Shown: positions 17,710-24,965, numbered from the stretch's first letter. The stretch is 64,000 nt of DNA from Filimonas lacunae (GCF_002355595.1 NZ_AP017422.1:1922001-1986000), one strand, 5' to 3'. Notes: generated from the sequence alone by a model not told the origin. Made by a program: numbers and translations.

Positions 17710-17934
17710 ATGGAATCCACTCAGAACGAAAATATTATAGAAAGCTACTGGGAGCTTTTAAAACACCTGGATGTAAGCACCCGACTGGCATTGATAGCTC
17801 GCCTGGTACAAAGTCTGCAGGCCGAAGTATCTTCTGCTACAGGTTCTTTTTCCGGTGGATCTGCGGCTTCTACTGTTGCAACCGGACAGGCTAACAGCGA
17901 TGATACTTTCTGGTGGGATGAGCTGGAGAGTTAG
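17710..17934 (+). CDS. Small antitoxin-like protein without adjacent toxin
   Basis: 74 aa from ATG 17710. The N-terminal half, with YWELLKHLDVSTRLALIARLVQSL, has the amphipathic two-helix pattern of short addiction-module antitoxins from Bacteroidota and cyanobacteria. A Ser/Gly/Ala/Thr-rich flexible linker and an acidic, Trp-rich tail (DDTFWWDELES) follow. No RelE-, PIN- or HicA-like partner is visible: the downstream convergent gene encodes a probable lipoprotein. The tail recurs in the relic at 13891-13986. The antitoxin assignment is by pattern only. Confidence 0.55.
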   Translation: MESTQNENIIESYWELLKHLDVSTRLALIARLVQSLQAEVSSATGSFSGGSAASTVATGQANSDDTFWWDELES

Positions 17935-18590
17935 CCACCGCAGTAGTCGCCTGTTTGGCAAATGAGATGGACCGGGTATTTTTGTTCTTCCAAAAGCTTC
18001 ATGTAGCTATCCGTATCTGTAAACACTTCTTCGAAATCTTTAAAAGAGTATTCCCTGCTATAGCTGACTTGCTTTTTAAAGCTGTCTTTAACGGGCAGTT
18101 TACCTGTCACTTCAAATTTATCTTTGAAAGTAGCCAGTTCGTTATGTGCTACAGCATGATAACGTAAAGTGAATAGCAGGTTGCGTTTTCCGGCGTATTT
18201 CCATATCTCGCCAATAGTGGGCTGCATGGCAAGCAGGCTATCTGTATTATGTTCTGATGGAACCAGTTTACCTGCAACAAAACTGTGTAACATGTTAGGA
18301 TAGGTTGCTTTGGTGGCGCCTGTGTAAGTGGTCATTACCAGGTCGTACATCCATTCTGCTCCCACAAGCCTTACCTGTGTGCAAATGGCTGCGCGGTAAC
18401 TGCCATCTTTCAGCTGAAAGGTTAGAAGTTCGTCCGGCTTAAAAAAGGGGGAGGCTTCCGCTGTTTTTTCCGGTTTGGGGTTATCCTGCGTGGGGGCTGG
18501 CTTATTACATTGAGTTTTGTAACAGAGTAAGCAAACGACTACTATCAGGGCAATTTGTGTGATGCGGCCTATCAGGGCTAATTTTTTCAT
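17931..18590 (-). CDS. Hypothetical membrane-anchored protein
   Basis: 219 aa from MKKLALIGRI; an upstream in-frame start at 18674 would run into the tRNA-Lys promoter and is less likely. Residues ~5-25 form one hydrophobic segment, followed by CYKTQCNKP and a Pro/Lys/Glu-rich linker, as in a membrane-anchored periplasmic protein. The body (~50-219) is mixed alpha/beta and has no motif I recognise; the C-terminus HLICQTGDYCGG has two Cys. It converges on the antitoxin-like gene with a 4-bp overlap at the stops. Function unknown. Confidence 0.6.
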   Translation of the reverse strand: MKKLALIGRITQIALIVVVCLLCYKTQCNKPAPTQDNPKPEKTAEASPFFKPDELLTFQLKDGSYRAAICTQVRLVGAEWMYDLVMTTYTGATKATYPNMLHSFVAGKLVPSEHNTDSLLAMQPTIGEIWKYAGKRNLLFTLRYHAVAHNELATFKDKFEVTGKLPVKDSFKKQVSYSREYSFKDFEEVFTDTDSYMKLLEEQKYPVHLICQTGDYCGG

Positions 18591-18656
18591 GTAAGAATGG
18601 TTAGGGATGTTGTTACACAAATCTAGGAAAATCTGCTGCATAGTTTTAGTTTTCCT

Positions 18657-18687
18657 TTTGCTTATTGCAATCAAACCCCTACATTTG
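18657..18687 (+). promoter_or_regulatory. Bacteroidota promoter of tRNA-Lys copy 1
   Basis: TTTG (18657-18660), 19 nt, TACATTTG (18680-18687), matching the phylum consensus TTTG-N19/20-TAnnTTTG. The tRNA begins 10 nt after the -7 element, and the following bases TTTGCACCCC resemble those at the other tRNA-Lys promoters in the window. Confidence 0.75.
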
Positions 18688-18696
18688 CACCCCGAC

Positions 18697-18769
18697 GATT
18701 TGGTAGCTCAGTTGGTAGAGCAATACACTTTTAATGTATGGGTCCTGGGTTCGAGTCCCAGCCGAATCA
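18697..18769 (+). tRNA. tRNA-Lys (anticodon UUU), copy 1
   Basis: 73 nt with a complete cloverleaf. The acceptor stem pairs GATTTGG with CCGAATC, then discriminator A with no encoded CCA. D-arm AGCTCAGTTGGTAGAGC, anticodon stem ATACA/TGTAT with loop CTTTTAA (anticodon TTT), T-arm with GGTTCGAGTCC. Identical to three further copies in this window. Confidence 0.97.
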
Positions 18770-18770
18770 C

Positions 18771-18798
18771 AAAAGGCGCTGTTATCAGTGCCTTTTTT
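18771..18798 (+). terminator. Rho-independent terminator of tRNA-Lys copy 1
   Basis: AAAAGGC (18771-18777) pairs with GCCTTTT (18790-18796), followed by T's. It starts two bases after the tRNA end. Confidence 0.8.
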
Positions 18799-18867
18799 AT
18801 TGCCCGGTGGGGAAGAGTTACCAGGAAATATTTGCGCAAATAAACCTTACTATCCTGATCTTTGAGC

Positions 18868-19389
18868 ATGGCCAGTACTTTTCCCGTATTATACACCCAG
18901 CGGTTAATGTTAAGGCAATTGCACACAGACGATTTGCCTGCCTTGTTGAAGTATGTCAACAACCCCCACATAACCGACAATATTGTCAACTTTCCTTATC
19001 CTTACCTGGAGTATCATGCAGTGCATAGGTTAAGCTATGTGTACCAGGGTTTTGTAAAAAAGAGTCACTATGTTTTTGCCATGATATTCCGGGACGCAGA
19101 ACCGGAAGAACTGGTAGGGGAAGTGAGTCTTCACCTGAACGGTACTGGCAGTGTTGCGGAAATAGGTTACTGGATAGGAGAGCCTTTTTGGGGGCAGGGT
19201 ATCACCACTGAAGCGGTGGAAGCAGTGATACGTTTTGGGTTTGAAAAGTTGGCACTTGCTTCCATTTTTGCAGAGTGTCATGTGGATAATAAAGGTTCTG
19301 AACGGGTATTGGTACGTAATCACATGGTGAAGCAGGAAGATAAAAACAGCGTGGCTAAATATATTATCCATAACCCGGCAAAGGCGTAA
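18868..19389 (+). CDS. GNAT-family N-acetyltransferase
   Basis: 173 aa, starting at ATG 18868; two upstream in-frame codons begin with TTG only. It has the RimJ/RimL-like layout: TQRLMLRQLHTDDLPALLKYVNNPHI at the N-terminus, GEVSLHLN and AEIGYWIGEPFWGQGITTEAVEAVIRFGF (acetyl-CoA loop, here WGQGITTEA in place of R/Q-x-x-G-x-G/A), then VDNKGSERVLVRNHM. The last ~25 residues diverge from the usual 'lrk..f.nG...D...ya' ending. It transfers an acetyl group from acetyl-CoA to an amine on a protein or small molecule; substrate unknown. Converges on the small gene at 19395. Confidence 0.85.
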   Translation: MASTFPVLYTQRLMLRQLHTDDLPALLKYVNNPHITDNIVNFPYPYLEYHAVHRLSYVYQGFVKKSHYVFAMIFRDAEPEELVGEVSLHLNGTGSVAEIGYWIGEPFWGQGITTEAVEAVIRFGFEKLALASIFAECHVDNKGSERVLVRNHMVKQEDKNSVAKYIIHNPAKA

Positions 19390-19394
19390 GGTTG

Positions 19395-19613
19395 CTATTC
19401 GCTTTTTAACATGAGGGTGCCAGTGAAACCGAGTGTGGGCAATAACTGACTGATATGCTGCGAAAGGTCGCCGGCACTTATAATACGTAATACTTTGTCG
19501 CAATCTTCCAGGTCAACATGCCAATCTTCTATACCATCTATAGGGTCGAGTATTGCTTTCAGTTTGGAGTGATCTTGCCTGGTGTTGATATTCGTATAAT
19601 ATATCAGTATCAT
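19395..19613 (-). CDS. Small HMA-fold-like protein lacking metal cysteines
   Basis: 72 aa from MILIYYTNI; a longer upstream frame exists to 19718 but its composition is poor. The pattern beta (LIYYTNI), helix (HSKLKAILDPI), beta (DWHVDLEDCDKVLRII), helix (SQHISQLLPTLGF), beta matches heavy-metal-associated domains. The CxxC metal motif normally found in the first loop is absent, with NTRQDH in its place. Many Bacteroidota carry such short HMA-like proteins. The role, if any, in metal binding is doubtful. Confidence 0.6.
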   Translation of the reverse strand: MILIYYTNINTRQDHSKLKAILDPIDGIEDWHVDLEDCDKVLRIISAGDLSQHISQLLPTLGFTGTLMLKSE

Positions 19614-19860
19614 GTTGGCAATGGTTATAAGGTAATGATATGGAGTACAATATTCGGTGATTTTATGCCGGCAGGAAGCAGGTTGGTTGTGAACTGGACA
19701 AAATGGGCTTTCATGCATCCAATTCAGGGGCTGAACAGTGGAGCGTTGCCGGAACAGAAGCTTGCTGTCAAAACAATTTTTACCATTTGCTGTTTATCAT
19801 CTGTCATCAATAGTGCTATCGGATAGCCGCAGAATGTAACCTATAAAACAGGAACCAACA

Positions 19861-20559
19861 ATGGAAGACTTATTTATCTGGTTTAACAGAACACAATTGC
19901 CATCGGGTTATCCATTGAAAGAAGATACGGTGTTGAAGTCTTCATATGATGCAAAGAGTGCTACAAAAATGCCGGATCAGGCCTGGAAAACATTCAATCA
20001 TCATACTATGTCTTTTCCGCCAACAGGCACACATCAGTTTCCGGAAGAGATGTACCTGGTGGTTACTAAAAAATATCCTGCTATACACTTTGATTATTTT
20101 GATTACGGTTATTATGTGAAGCTGGTATCCGGCCGGTTTTTGAGCTTTATGGAGGAACAGGGAGTAACTGCTGATTATTACGAAAAGGCGTTACTGCATA
20201 TAGTGGATATACAAGGCCATTCTCTGGCAAACCAGGGTTACCATGCTTTGCGGTTTGGAAAATTTGATGATCAGTTGTTGAATTGGCCGGTAGAAACGCG
20301 AAAGCGTGCTGCAGGCTTTAAAGACTTTTTTCTTTACCCGAACATGCAGTTAAAAGCGCCTGTGGAAGGTAAGGGGCTTTTTGTGTTGTTTGAATTTTGT
20401 TACAACAATACACTGGTGTTTACACAACAGGTAAAGGATGTTATATTGACGCAGTTTATCAGCCCGGAAATATACAAAGTAGCAGACTTCCCTTTTGTAT
20501 TCAACAACCAGTATAAGTGGGATGTATTGCCGGCAATGAATGATTATAAGCAGCGTTGA
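19861..20559 (+). CDS. Hypothetical protein, 232 aa
   Basis: A soluble protein without signal peptide or membrane segment. Composition is aromatic-rich: DLFIWFN, YFDYGYYVKLVSGRFLSF, LFVLFEFCYNN. The phrase FDYFDYGYYVKLVSGRFLSFMEEQG and the length vaguely recall immunity proteins of the DUF1629/Imm11 type ('..vS.rf...le..g'), but the similarity is weak and no toxin gene is nearby. It stands alone between the GNAT pair and two tRNA genes. Function unknown. Confidence 0.55.
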   Translation: MEDLFIWFNRTQLPSGYPLKEDTVLKSSYDAKSATKMPDQAWKTFNHHTMSFPPTGTHQFPEEMYLVVTKKYPAIHFDYFDYGYYVKLVSGRFLSFMEEQGVTADYYEKALLHIVDIQGHSLANQGYHALRFGKFDDQLLNWPVETRKRAAGFKDFFLYPNMQLKAPVEGKGLFVLFEFCYNNTLVFTQQVKDVILTQFISPEIYKVADFPFVFNNQYKWDVLPAMNDYKQR

Positions 20560-20710
20560 GGAATGCTTTGTGCAGTTCTCTATGTTTTCATTGTGTTGTT
20601 GTACGGCAGGGATGTTGTACCGCTTGCAATAAAGCTTGCTGTATAGGGTAGGTTTCAGCAGGTGGTATAATCTTCAGAAGTTAATCATTATCAAAGTATT
20701 TTGAAAAAAC

Positions 20711-20742
20711 TTTGGGTGGAATGTTATAAACTTATACATTTG
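20711..20742 (+). promoter_or_regulatory. Bacteroidota promoter of the tRNA-Lys pair (copies 2 and 3)
   Basis: TTTG (20711-20714), 20 nt, TACATTTG (20735-20742), an exact match to TTTG-N20-TAnnTTTG, followed by CACTCC as at the minus-strand tRNA copy. The first tRNA starts 46 nt after the -7 element, so there is a short leader. Confidence 0.8.
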
Positions 20743-20788
20743 CACTCCGTTTCAGAAAAATATTCTTCGGAATTAAGATGAACGGAAT

Positions 20789-20861
20789 GATTTGGTAGCT
20801 CAGTTGGTAGAGCAATACACTTTTAATGTATGGGTCCTGGGTTCGAGTCCCAGCCGAATCA
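20789..20861 (+). tRNA. tRNA-Lys (anticodon UUU), copy 2
   Basis: 73 nt, identical to copy 1 over the whole gene: acceptor GATTTGG/CCGAATC, anticodon loop CTTTTAA, no encoded CCA. It is followed after 58 nt by copy 3, without an obvious terminator between them, so the two are probably one transcript. Confidence 0.97.
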
Positions 20862-20919
20862 CAAAACAAGAATAGCGTAAGCGGTTTTTGTTCTACAGTT
20901 CACAAAAATATATAGGTTC

Positions 20920-20992
20920 GATTTGGTAGCTCAGTTGGTAGAGCAATACACTTTTAATGTATGGGTCCTGGGTTCGAGTCCCAGCCGAATCA
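20920..20992 (+). tRNA. tRNA-Lys (anticodon UUU), copy 3
   Basis: 73 nt, identical to copies 1, 2 and 4. The gene is directly followed by a terminator hairpin. Copy 4, on the opposite strand at 24716-24788, is its inverted partner around the BlaI/M56 genes. Confidence 0.97.
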
Positions 20993-20993
20993 C

Positions 20994-21020
20994 AAAGGCG
21001 CTAGTAGTAGCGCCTTTTTT
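20994..21020 (+). terminator. Rho-independent terminator of tRNA-Lys copy 3
   Basis: AAAGGCGCTA (20994-21003) pairs perfectly with TAGCGCCTTT (21008-21017), GTAG loop, then a T-run to 21020. Confidence 0.88.
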
Positions 21021-21179
21021 ATTTTATCTATCTGCTGGTTATGTTCTCTTCTCTGACTCCATAACTTTTGTACATGATCCCGTCTCTGCCCTTGTTGCTA
21101 TATCAAGTGGTAGTGTGTCTGGCTGGTTGGTAAGAGTGATGTTTTTGTTTGGTGAAGGTGGTGTTTGCCTGTCAGGTGA

Positions 21180-21213
21180 ACACAAAAGGCGCTATTACTG
21201 GCGCCTTTTGTGT
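21180..21213. terminator. Orphan tRNA-Lys-type hairpin
   Basis: ACACAAAAGGCGC (21180-21192) pairs perfectly with GCGCCTTTTGTGT (21201-21213). The sequence is of the same kind as the hairpins that follow tRNA-Lys copies 1, 3 and 4 (CACAAAAGGCGCT...), but no tRNA precedes it. It may be left from a lost fifth tRNA-Lys copy, or be the terminator of the unit upstream. Confidence 0.6.
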
Positions 21214-21307
21214 TTCAGGTAGGTTTAAGGATCAAGGGTGTTTGGTTTTTGAGTCTGAGAATGAAGGTGGTACAAGTTTTTTTAGAAAAAATGAACCTTG
21301 TATTTTT

Positions 21308-21327
21308 AACGTACGTTTTTTTACGTA
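21308..21327. promoter_or_regulatory. Putative BlaI operator at the blaI-like promoter
   Basis: Immediately before the BlaI-family gene lie two palindromes, AACGTACGTT (21308-21317) and TACGTA (21322-21327). Possible promoter elements TTG (21298-21300) and TACCTTTA (21326-21333) overlap them. BlaI/MecI repressors bind dyads at their own promoter, so autoregulation is expected. The spacing of the promoter elements (25 nt) is longer than usual. Confidence 0.5.
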
Positions 21328-21337
21328 CCTTTAGTTT

Positions 21338-21739
21338 ATGAGTTTGTTTAAGAAAGATACATCTGTTGAAGTGGTGCCTACAAAAGGGGAGTTGGATGTG
21401 TTGCAGGTGTTGTGGCAGTATGGTCCTTCAACGGTTCGTTTTGTACATGATAAACTGAACGAGCAGAAAGAAGCGGTAATATATACCAGCACCTTAAAGC
21501 TGATGCAGGTGATGAAGGAAAAGGGAATGTTGGATCGTGATGAGAGTAGTATGAAGCATGTGTATAGTGCTGTGCTGGAAGAAAAGAGGATCAAAAGCAC
21601 TATGTTGAACCGCTTTGTGGACTCTATGTATAACGGGTCGCCGGCTGATCTGATAGTGGCTTTGCTGGGCAATGACAAAACTTCGCCGGAAGAAATTGAC
21701 AAGGTAAAGGAGTTATTGAAAAAGATGGACAGTAAATAA
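21338..21739 (+). CDS. BlaI/MecI/CopY-family transcriptional repressor
   Basis: 133 aa. The N-terminal winged helix is typical: PTKGELDVLQVLWQYGPSTVRFVHDKL, YTSTLKLMQVMKEKGML (recognition helix), then RDESSMKHVYSAVLEEK (wing). The C-terminal dimerisation helices include TMLNRFVDSMYNGSPADLIVALLG and a Lys-rich end. In the bla/mec paradigm the repressor is inactivated when the partner M56 membrane protease is triggered. Its gene is 14 bp upstream of such a protease, so the pair is one operon. Here the signal is probably not beta-lactam, since the sensor lacks a penicillin-binding domain. Confidence 0.9.
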   Translation: MSLFKKDTSVEVVPTKGELDVLQVLWQYGPSTVRFVHDKLNEQKEAVIYTSTLKLMQVMKEKGMLDRDESSMKHVYSAVLEEKRIKSTMLNRFVDSMYNGSPADLIVALLGNDKTSPEEIDKVKELLKKMDSK

Positions 21740-21753
21740 TCAAACGTATAATT

Positions 21754-23412
21754 ATGCGATTGTGTGTAAACCTCTCTATTATAGGTGACCGGCTTTTGCA
21801 GGCTTTTAGCTGGATGCTGATACATTCGCTGTGGCAGGGATTGTTGCTGGCTATTGTGGCGGCTGTTTGGATGCAGCTGAGTAAAAGAGGGGTGGCTCGT
21901 GTAAGGTATGCGGTTGTGCTTGCATTGCTGGGGCTTTTTATAATAGCGTGTGGCTGCACTTTTATTCATGAGTTAAGCGGTGCGGCTCATGCCATAGTGC
22001 CGCTGGCAGAAACTATAGGGCACAATGCCTCGGGGTGGGTGTACTTATCATCTGTTCAGGGGTGGGTGGTAGTGAGTGTGGATTTTATCTCTGCTCATGC
22101 TTTCTGGCTGGTGTTGATATGGGCGGTATTCTTTGTTTGGCGTAGTGTAAAGATGGTGCAGGGGGTGAGGTATTTGCAGAGGACAAAGTATCGGTATACA
22201 CAAATTGCGATTGACTGGCAGGAGCGCTTTACGGTGCTTTGCGGTCAGCTGCATATTAAAGGGCGTATCCGGTTGCTGGAATCGGCATGGGTTAAGGTTC
22301 CTATGGTAATAGGGCATTTGAAACCGGTGGTGCTGATGCCGGTGGGATTGTTGGCCGGGTTGCCTGTTGAGCAAGTAGAAGCGGTGTTGTTGCATGAACT
22401 GGCACATATACGCAGGTGTGATTACCTGGTGAACCTGTTGCAGGTAGTAAGTGAAACGGTGTTCTTTTTTAATCCGGGTTTCTTGTGGGTGTCTGCTTTG
22501 TTGCGGGATGAGCGGGAGCATTGTTGTGATGATGTAGCGTTGGAGCAAACAGGTAACAAAAGAGGGTTTATAGAAGCGTTGATTCGTTTTAAAGAACATG
22601 CTATGAGTGGGCCTGGTGCAGCCGTGGCTTTTCCTGGTAAAAAGAACCAGTTGTTGCATAGGGTAAGTCGCATTATTGATAATAAAAATCAATCGCTGGC
22701 AGCGGGAGAAAAGATGTTTTGCGTGGCTGGTGTGCTGTTGTTATCGTTTGCTTTGTTAGTGGCGGCTATTGCGCAGCTGCGGAGTGTGGAAAGTGAGGTG
22801 TTGAGCAGGCGAGGTGTTGTATCTGATGATGTGAATAGTGTTGCTATGCAGCCGGAGTTGATGTCAGTGGTTTCAGATGATAATACAACGTTGTTTACAA
22901 AGGAGGAAAAGCGAGGGTTTGTGGCAACGAAACAGCCGGTTGGTAATGTGGTGGTTACCGGGCCTGTGGCTACGCGAAGCGGGGCGACTGTTGTTGAAGC
23001 GGTGGTGTTGAGTGTTGTCCGGGAGAAATTGGAGTATAAGAGGGCTGCTATTAAAGAAGAGGTATTATGTCAGCAAGAGTTACGGAAGTTGGATCAAACT
23101 CAGGCGGGAAAAGACAGGCAGCAGGTAATGTTGAATGCTGTGCAAGCGGAAAGGAACAGGCTGCTGGCGGAAATGGATAAAGTGCAGGCGGAACGGGATA
23201 GGGTGCAAGCTGCTAAAGATCGCCAACAGGCTGCAAGAGACTGTGAGCAGGCAAAGCTGGACAGGTTACAGGCGGAAAAAGATCGCATACAGGCGGATAA
23301 AGACCGTGCGCAAGCAGATAGAGATCGTGTGCAGGCGGACAGGGATCGCGCAAATGCTGAAAAAGACAGGCTGCAGGCTATGAAAGATCGCGAGATTACT
23401 TCGCATTTGTAA
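21754..23412 (+). CDS. M56-family (BlaR1/MecR1-like) membrane metallopeptidase with heptad-repeat tail
   Basis: 552 aa. Membrane segments lie at about 25-40, 52-70 and 112-130, with a last one near 307-328. The cytosolic zinc protease has HELAH (214-218) and RDEREHCCDD (251-260) with the third ligand region. In BlaR1 the periplasmic part is a penicillin-binding domain. Here, after the last helix and a ~120-residue linker, the C-terminus (450-547) consists of 14 heptads of the type Q-A-x-K/R-D-R-x, a long charged helix. The next gene encodes a secreted protein with 20 such heptads, so a helix-helix contact in the periplasm is a natural guess. Expected role: signal-dependent cleavage of the BlaI-type repressor. 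Confidence 0.88.
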   Translation: MRLCVNLSIIGDRLLQAFSWMLIHSLWQGLLLAIVAAVWMQLSKRGVARVRYAVVLALLGLFIIACGCTFIHELSGAAHAIVPLAETIGHNASGWVYLSSVQGWVVVSVDFISAHAFWLVLIWAVFFVWRSVKMVQGVRYLQRTKYRYTQIAIDWQERFTVLCGQLHIKGRIRLLESAWVKVPMVIGHLKPVVLMPVGLLAGLPVEQVEAVLLHELAHIRRCDYLVNLLQVVSETVFFFNPGFLWVSALLRDEREHCCDDVALEQTGNKRGFIEALIRFKEHAMSGPGAAVAFPGKKNQLLHRVSRIIDNKNQSLAAGEKMFCVAGVLLLSFALLVAAIAQLRSVESEVLSRRGVVSDDVNSVAMQPELMSVVSDDNTTLFTKEEKRGFVATKQPVGNVVVTGPVATRSGATVVEAVVLSVVREKLEYKRAAIKEEVLCQQELRKLDQTQAGKDRQQVMLNAVQAERNRLLAEMDKVQAERDRVQAAKDRQQAARDCEQAKLDRLQAEKDRIQADKDRAQADRDRVQADRDRANAEKDRLQAMKDREITSHL

Positions 23413-23648
23413 TACAATTTCTTTTATTTATCAGAAGCGTTGAATGCTGTGCTATGGCGCGGCTGGCGGGTTATTGCCATTACTATTCTAAAACCAATAA
23501 TTATGTGTTGATTTTTTTACAGTAATCATCTGTAACAGGGTGTGTTTTGCCTGTTCTGTTCATTTTTTTTTTACAACCCCGGTGGTAGCAGAAGGTTTAT
23601 TGTCTGTGCGGCCTGGTATTATTTATAAAATTTAAAATTATTATTAAG

Positions 23649-24590
23649 ATGAAACGATTCCATTTAAAACATGGCTTTATGCTGGCTGCGTGCCTGGTGT
23701 TTTCAATGACATTGCAGGCGCAGCGAACAAAAGTTCGTACAGTAACTCAATACGGCAGGGATGCCAATGCCGGTAAAGAGCAAATCTCTATCGATAAGGA
23801 CGGGAAGGTGTGGCAGCTTGAGTTTGTGAATGATAAGCTCACCTCGTTGAAGGTGGATGGTGTGGTGGTTCCGGAAGAGAAATGGAGTGAATATGATTCG
23901 TTTGTTAAAGAGGTGCGTGAGCAGTTGAAGCGTGATCGTATACAGGCGGAGGAGGATAGGAAGCAAGCTGATAAGGATCGGGTGCAGGCGGAGAAAGATA
24001 GACAGCAGGCTGCAAAAGACAGGGTGCAGGCTGACAAGGACAGGCAGCAGGCGGAATTGGATAAGCTACAGGCAGAGAAAGACAGGGAGCAGGCGGAGCT
24101 TGATCGTATACAGGCAGAAAAAGATCAGGAACAGGCCGTGAAAAACATAGAGCAGGCAAAGTTGAATCGCGAACAGGCAGAAAAAGATCGTCAGCAGGTT
24201 GATAGAGATAGGGCGCAGGTGGAAAAAGACCGGCAGCGGGCCGCTCTTGATCGTGTTCAGGCAGATAAGGACAGGGTACAGGCGTCAAAGGATAGGGAAC
24301 AGGCGAAGCTGGATCGTGTGCAGGCAGATAAAGATCGTGCACAGGCGGAAGCAGACAGGCAGTTGTTGGAGGATCTTAGAAGCGATCTTGTAAGTGATAG
24401 GTTGATAGCCGATAAAAAAGAACTGCATGAACTTACGCTGAACAACAATGAAATGACGTTGAATGGTGTGAAGCAGCCCGATAGTGTGGCTAAAAAGTAT
24501 CAGGCAAAATATAGTCGTTTAGTGAAAGGTGGGTTGAGTTATAGCGTGAATGGTATGAGTACGCAAGTGAAAATAGGAGGTGATCGTTAA
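23649..24590 (+). CDS. Secreted protein with 20 heptad repeats, partner candidate of the M56 sensor
   Basis: 313 aa. Residues 1-24 form a signal peptide (basic start, hydrophobic core, cleavage near LQAQ). Residues 25-98 are a small beta-rich domain (VWQLEFVNDKLTSLKVDG). Residues 99-238 are twenty uninterrupted seven-residue units, consensus Q-A-E/D-K-D-R-x. Residues 239-313 (LIADKKELHELTLNNNEMTLNG, QPDSVAKKYQAKYSRL) resemble the C-terminal module that, as I recall, many Bacteroidota M56 proteins carry fused. The sensor's ectodomain thus seems split between two polypeptides. It lies 236 bp after the M56 gene on the same strand. No enzymatic motif is visible. Confidence 0.75.
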   Translation: MKRFHLKHGFMLAACLVFSMTLQAQRTKVRTVTQYGRDANAGKEQISIDKDGKVWQLEFVNDKLTSLKVDGVVVPEEKWSEYDSFVKEVREQLKRDRIQAEEDRKQADKDRVQAEKDRQQAAKDRVQADKDRQQAELDKLQAEKDREQAELDRIQAEKDQEQAVKNIEQAKLNREQAEKDRQQVDRDRAQVEKDRQRAALDRVQADKDRVQASKDREQAKLDRVQADKDRAQAEADRQLLEDLRSDLVSDRLIADKKELHELTLNNNEMTLNGVKQPDSVAKKYQAKYSRLVKGGLSYSVNGMSTQVKIGGDR

Positions 24591-24686
24591 AGGAGTTGTC
24601 TCTGATTTTTATTCAGTCCCGCAGCTTTTGTACATGATCCCGGGCGTGCCTTATGGGCGACCTGGTTTTGCGGATAGGTATAAAAA

Positions 24687-24714
24687 CGAGAAAGGCGCTG
24701 TTTCAGCGCCTTTT
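24687..24714. terminator. Shared hairpin between the heptad-protein gene and tRNA-Lys copy 4
   Basis: AAAGGCGCTG (24691-24700) and CAGCGCCTTT (24704-24713) form a perfect 10-bp stem. It can end plus-strand transcription from 24590 and minus-strand transcription of the tRNA, which ends 2 nt away. Confidence 0.75.
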
Positions 24715-24715
24715 G

Positions 24716-24788
24716 TGATTCGGCTGGGACTCGAACCCAGGACCCATACATTAAAAGTGTATTGCTCTACCAACTGAGCTACCAAATC
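24716..24788 (-). tRNA. tRNA-Lys (anticodon UUU), copy 4, minus strand
   Basis: 73 nt, the exact reverse complement of copies 1-3, with the same cloverleaf and anticodon loop CTTTTAA. It converges with the heptad-protein gene. Confidence 0.97.
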
Positions 24789-24838
24789 TTCCTGATTACT
24801 TTATCACTTTGCAGTGATGTGTTCCGTAATTGGGAGTG

Positions 24839-24869
24839 CAAAGATAGGAGTATTTGTATTCCTTCCAAA
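24839..24869 (-). promoter_or_regulatory. Bacteroidota promoter of tRNA-Lys copy 4
   Basis: On the minus strand TTTG (24869-24866), 19 nt, TATCTTTG (24846-24839), then CACTCC. It matches the arrangement upstream of copies 1 and 2. Confidence 0.78.
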
Positions 24870-24965
24870 TTTATCTCAAAATATTTTTTCTCTTCTCTTC
24901 TTGTCTTTCATACAGTTAGATGCGTGAAGTGTTTATTTTTGTGCGTATAACCATAAGCACATATC

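Noticed and set aside
20923-21222. Open frame reading through tRNA-Lys copy 3
   Set aside because: The first part is the tRNA sequence itself; similar frames at 18607-18843 and 24580-24777 arise from the other copies. No protein signal.
23100-23417. Minus-strand frame of Ser/Ala/Cys/Arg repeats
   Set aside because: It is the mirror of the heptad repeat coding on the plus strand. The same holds for frames inside 23903-24448.
23062-24365. Possible CRISPR array
   Set aside because: The repeat is a 21-bp coding unit without spacers, in frame throughout two genes. No cas gene is present.
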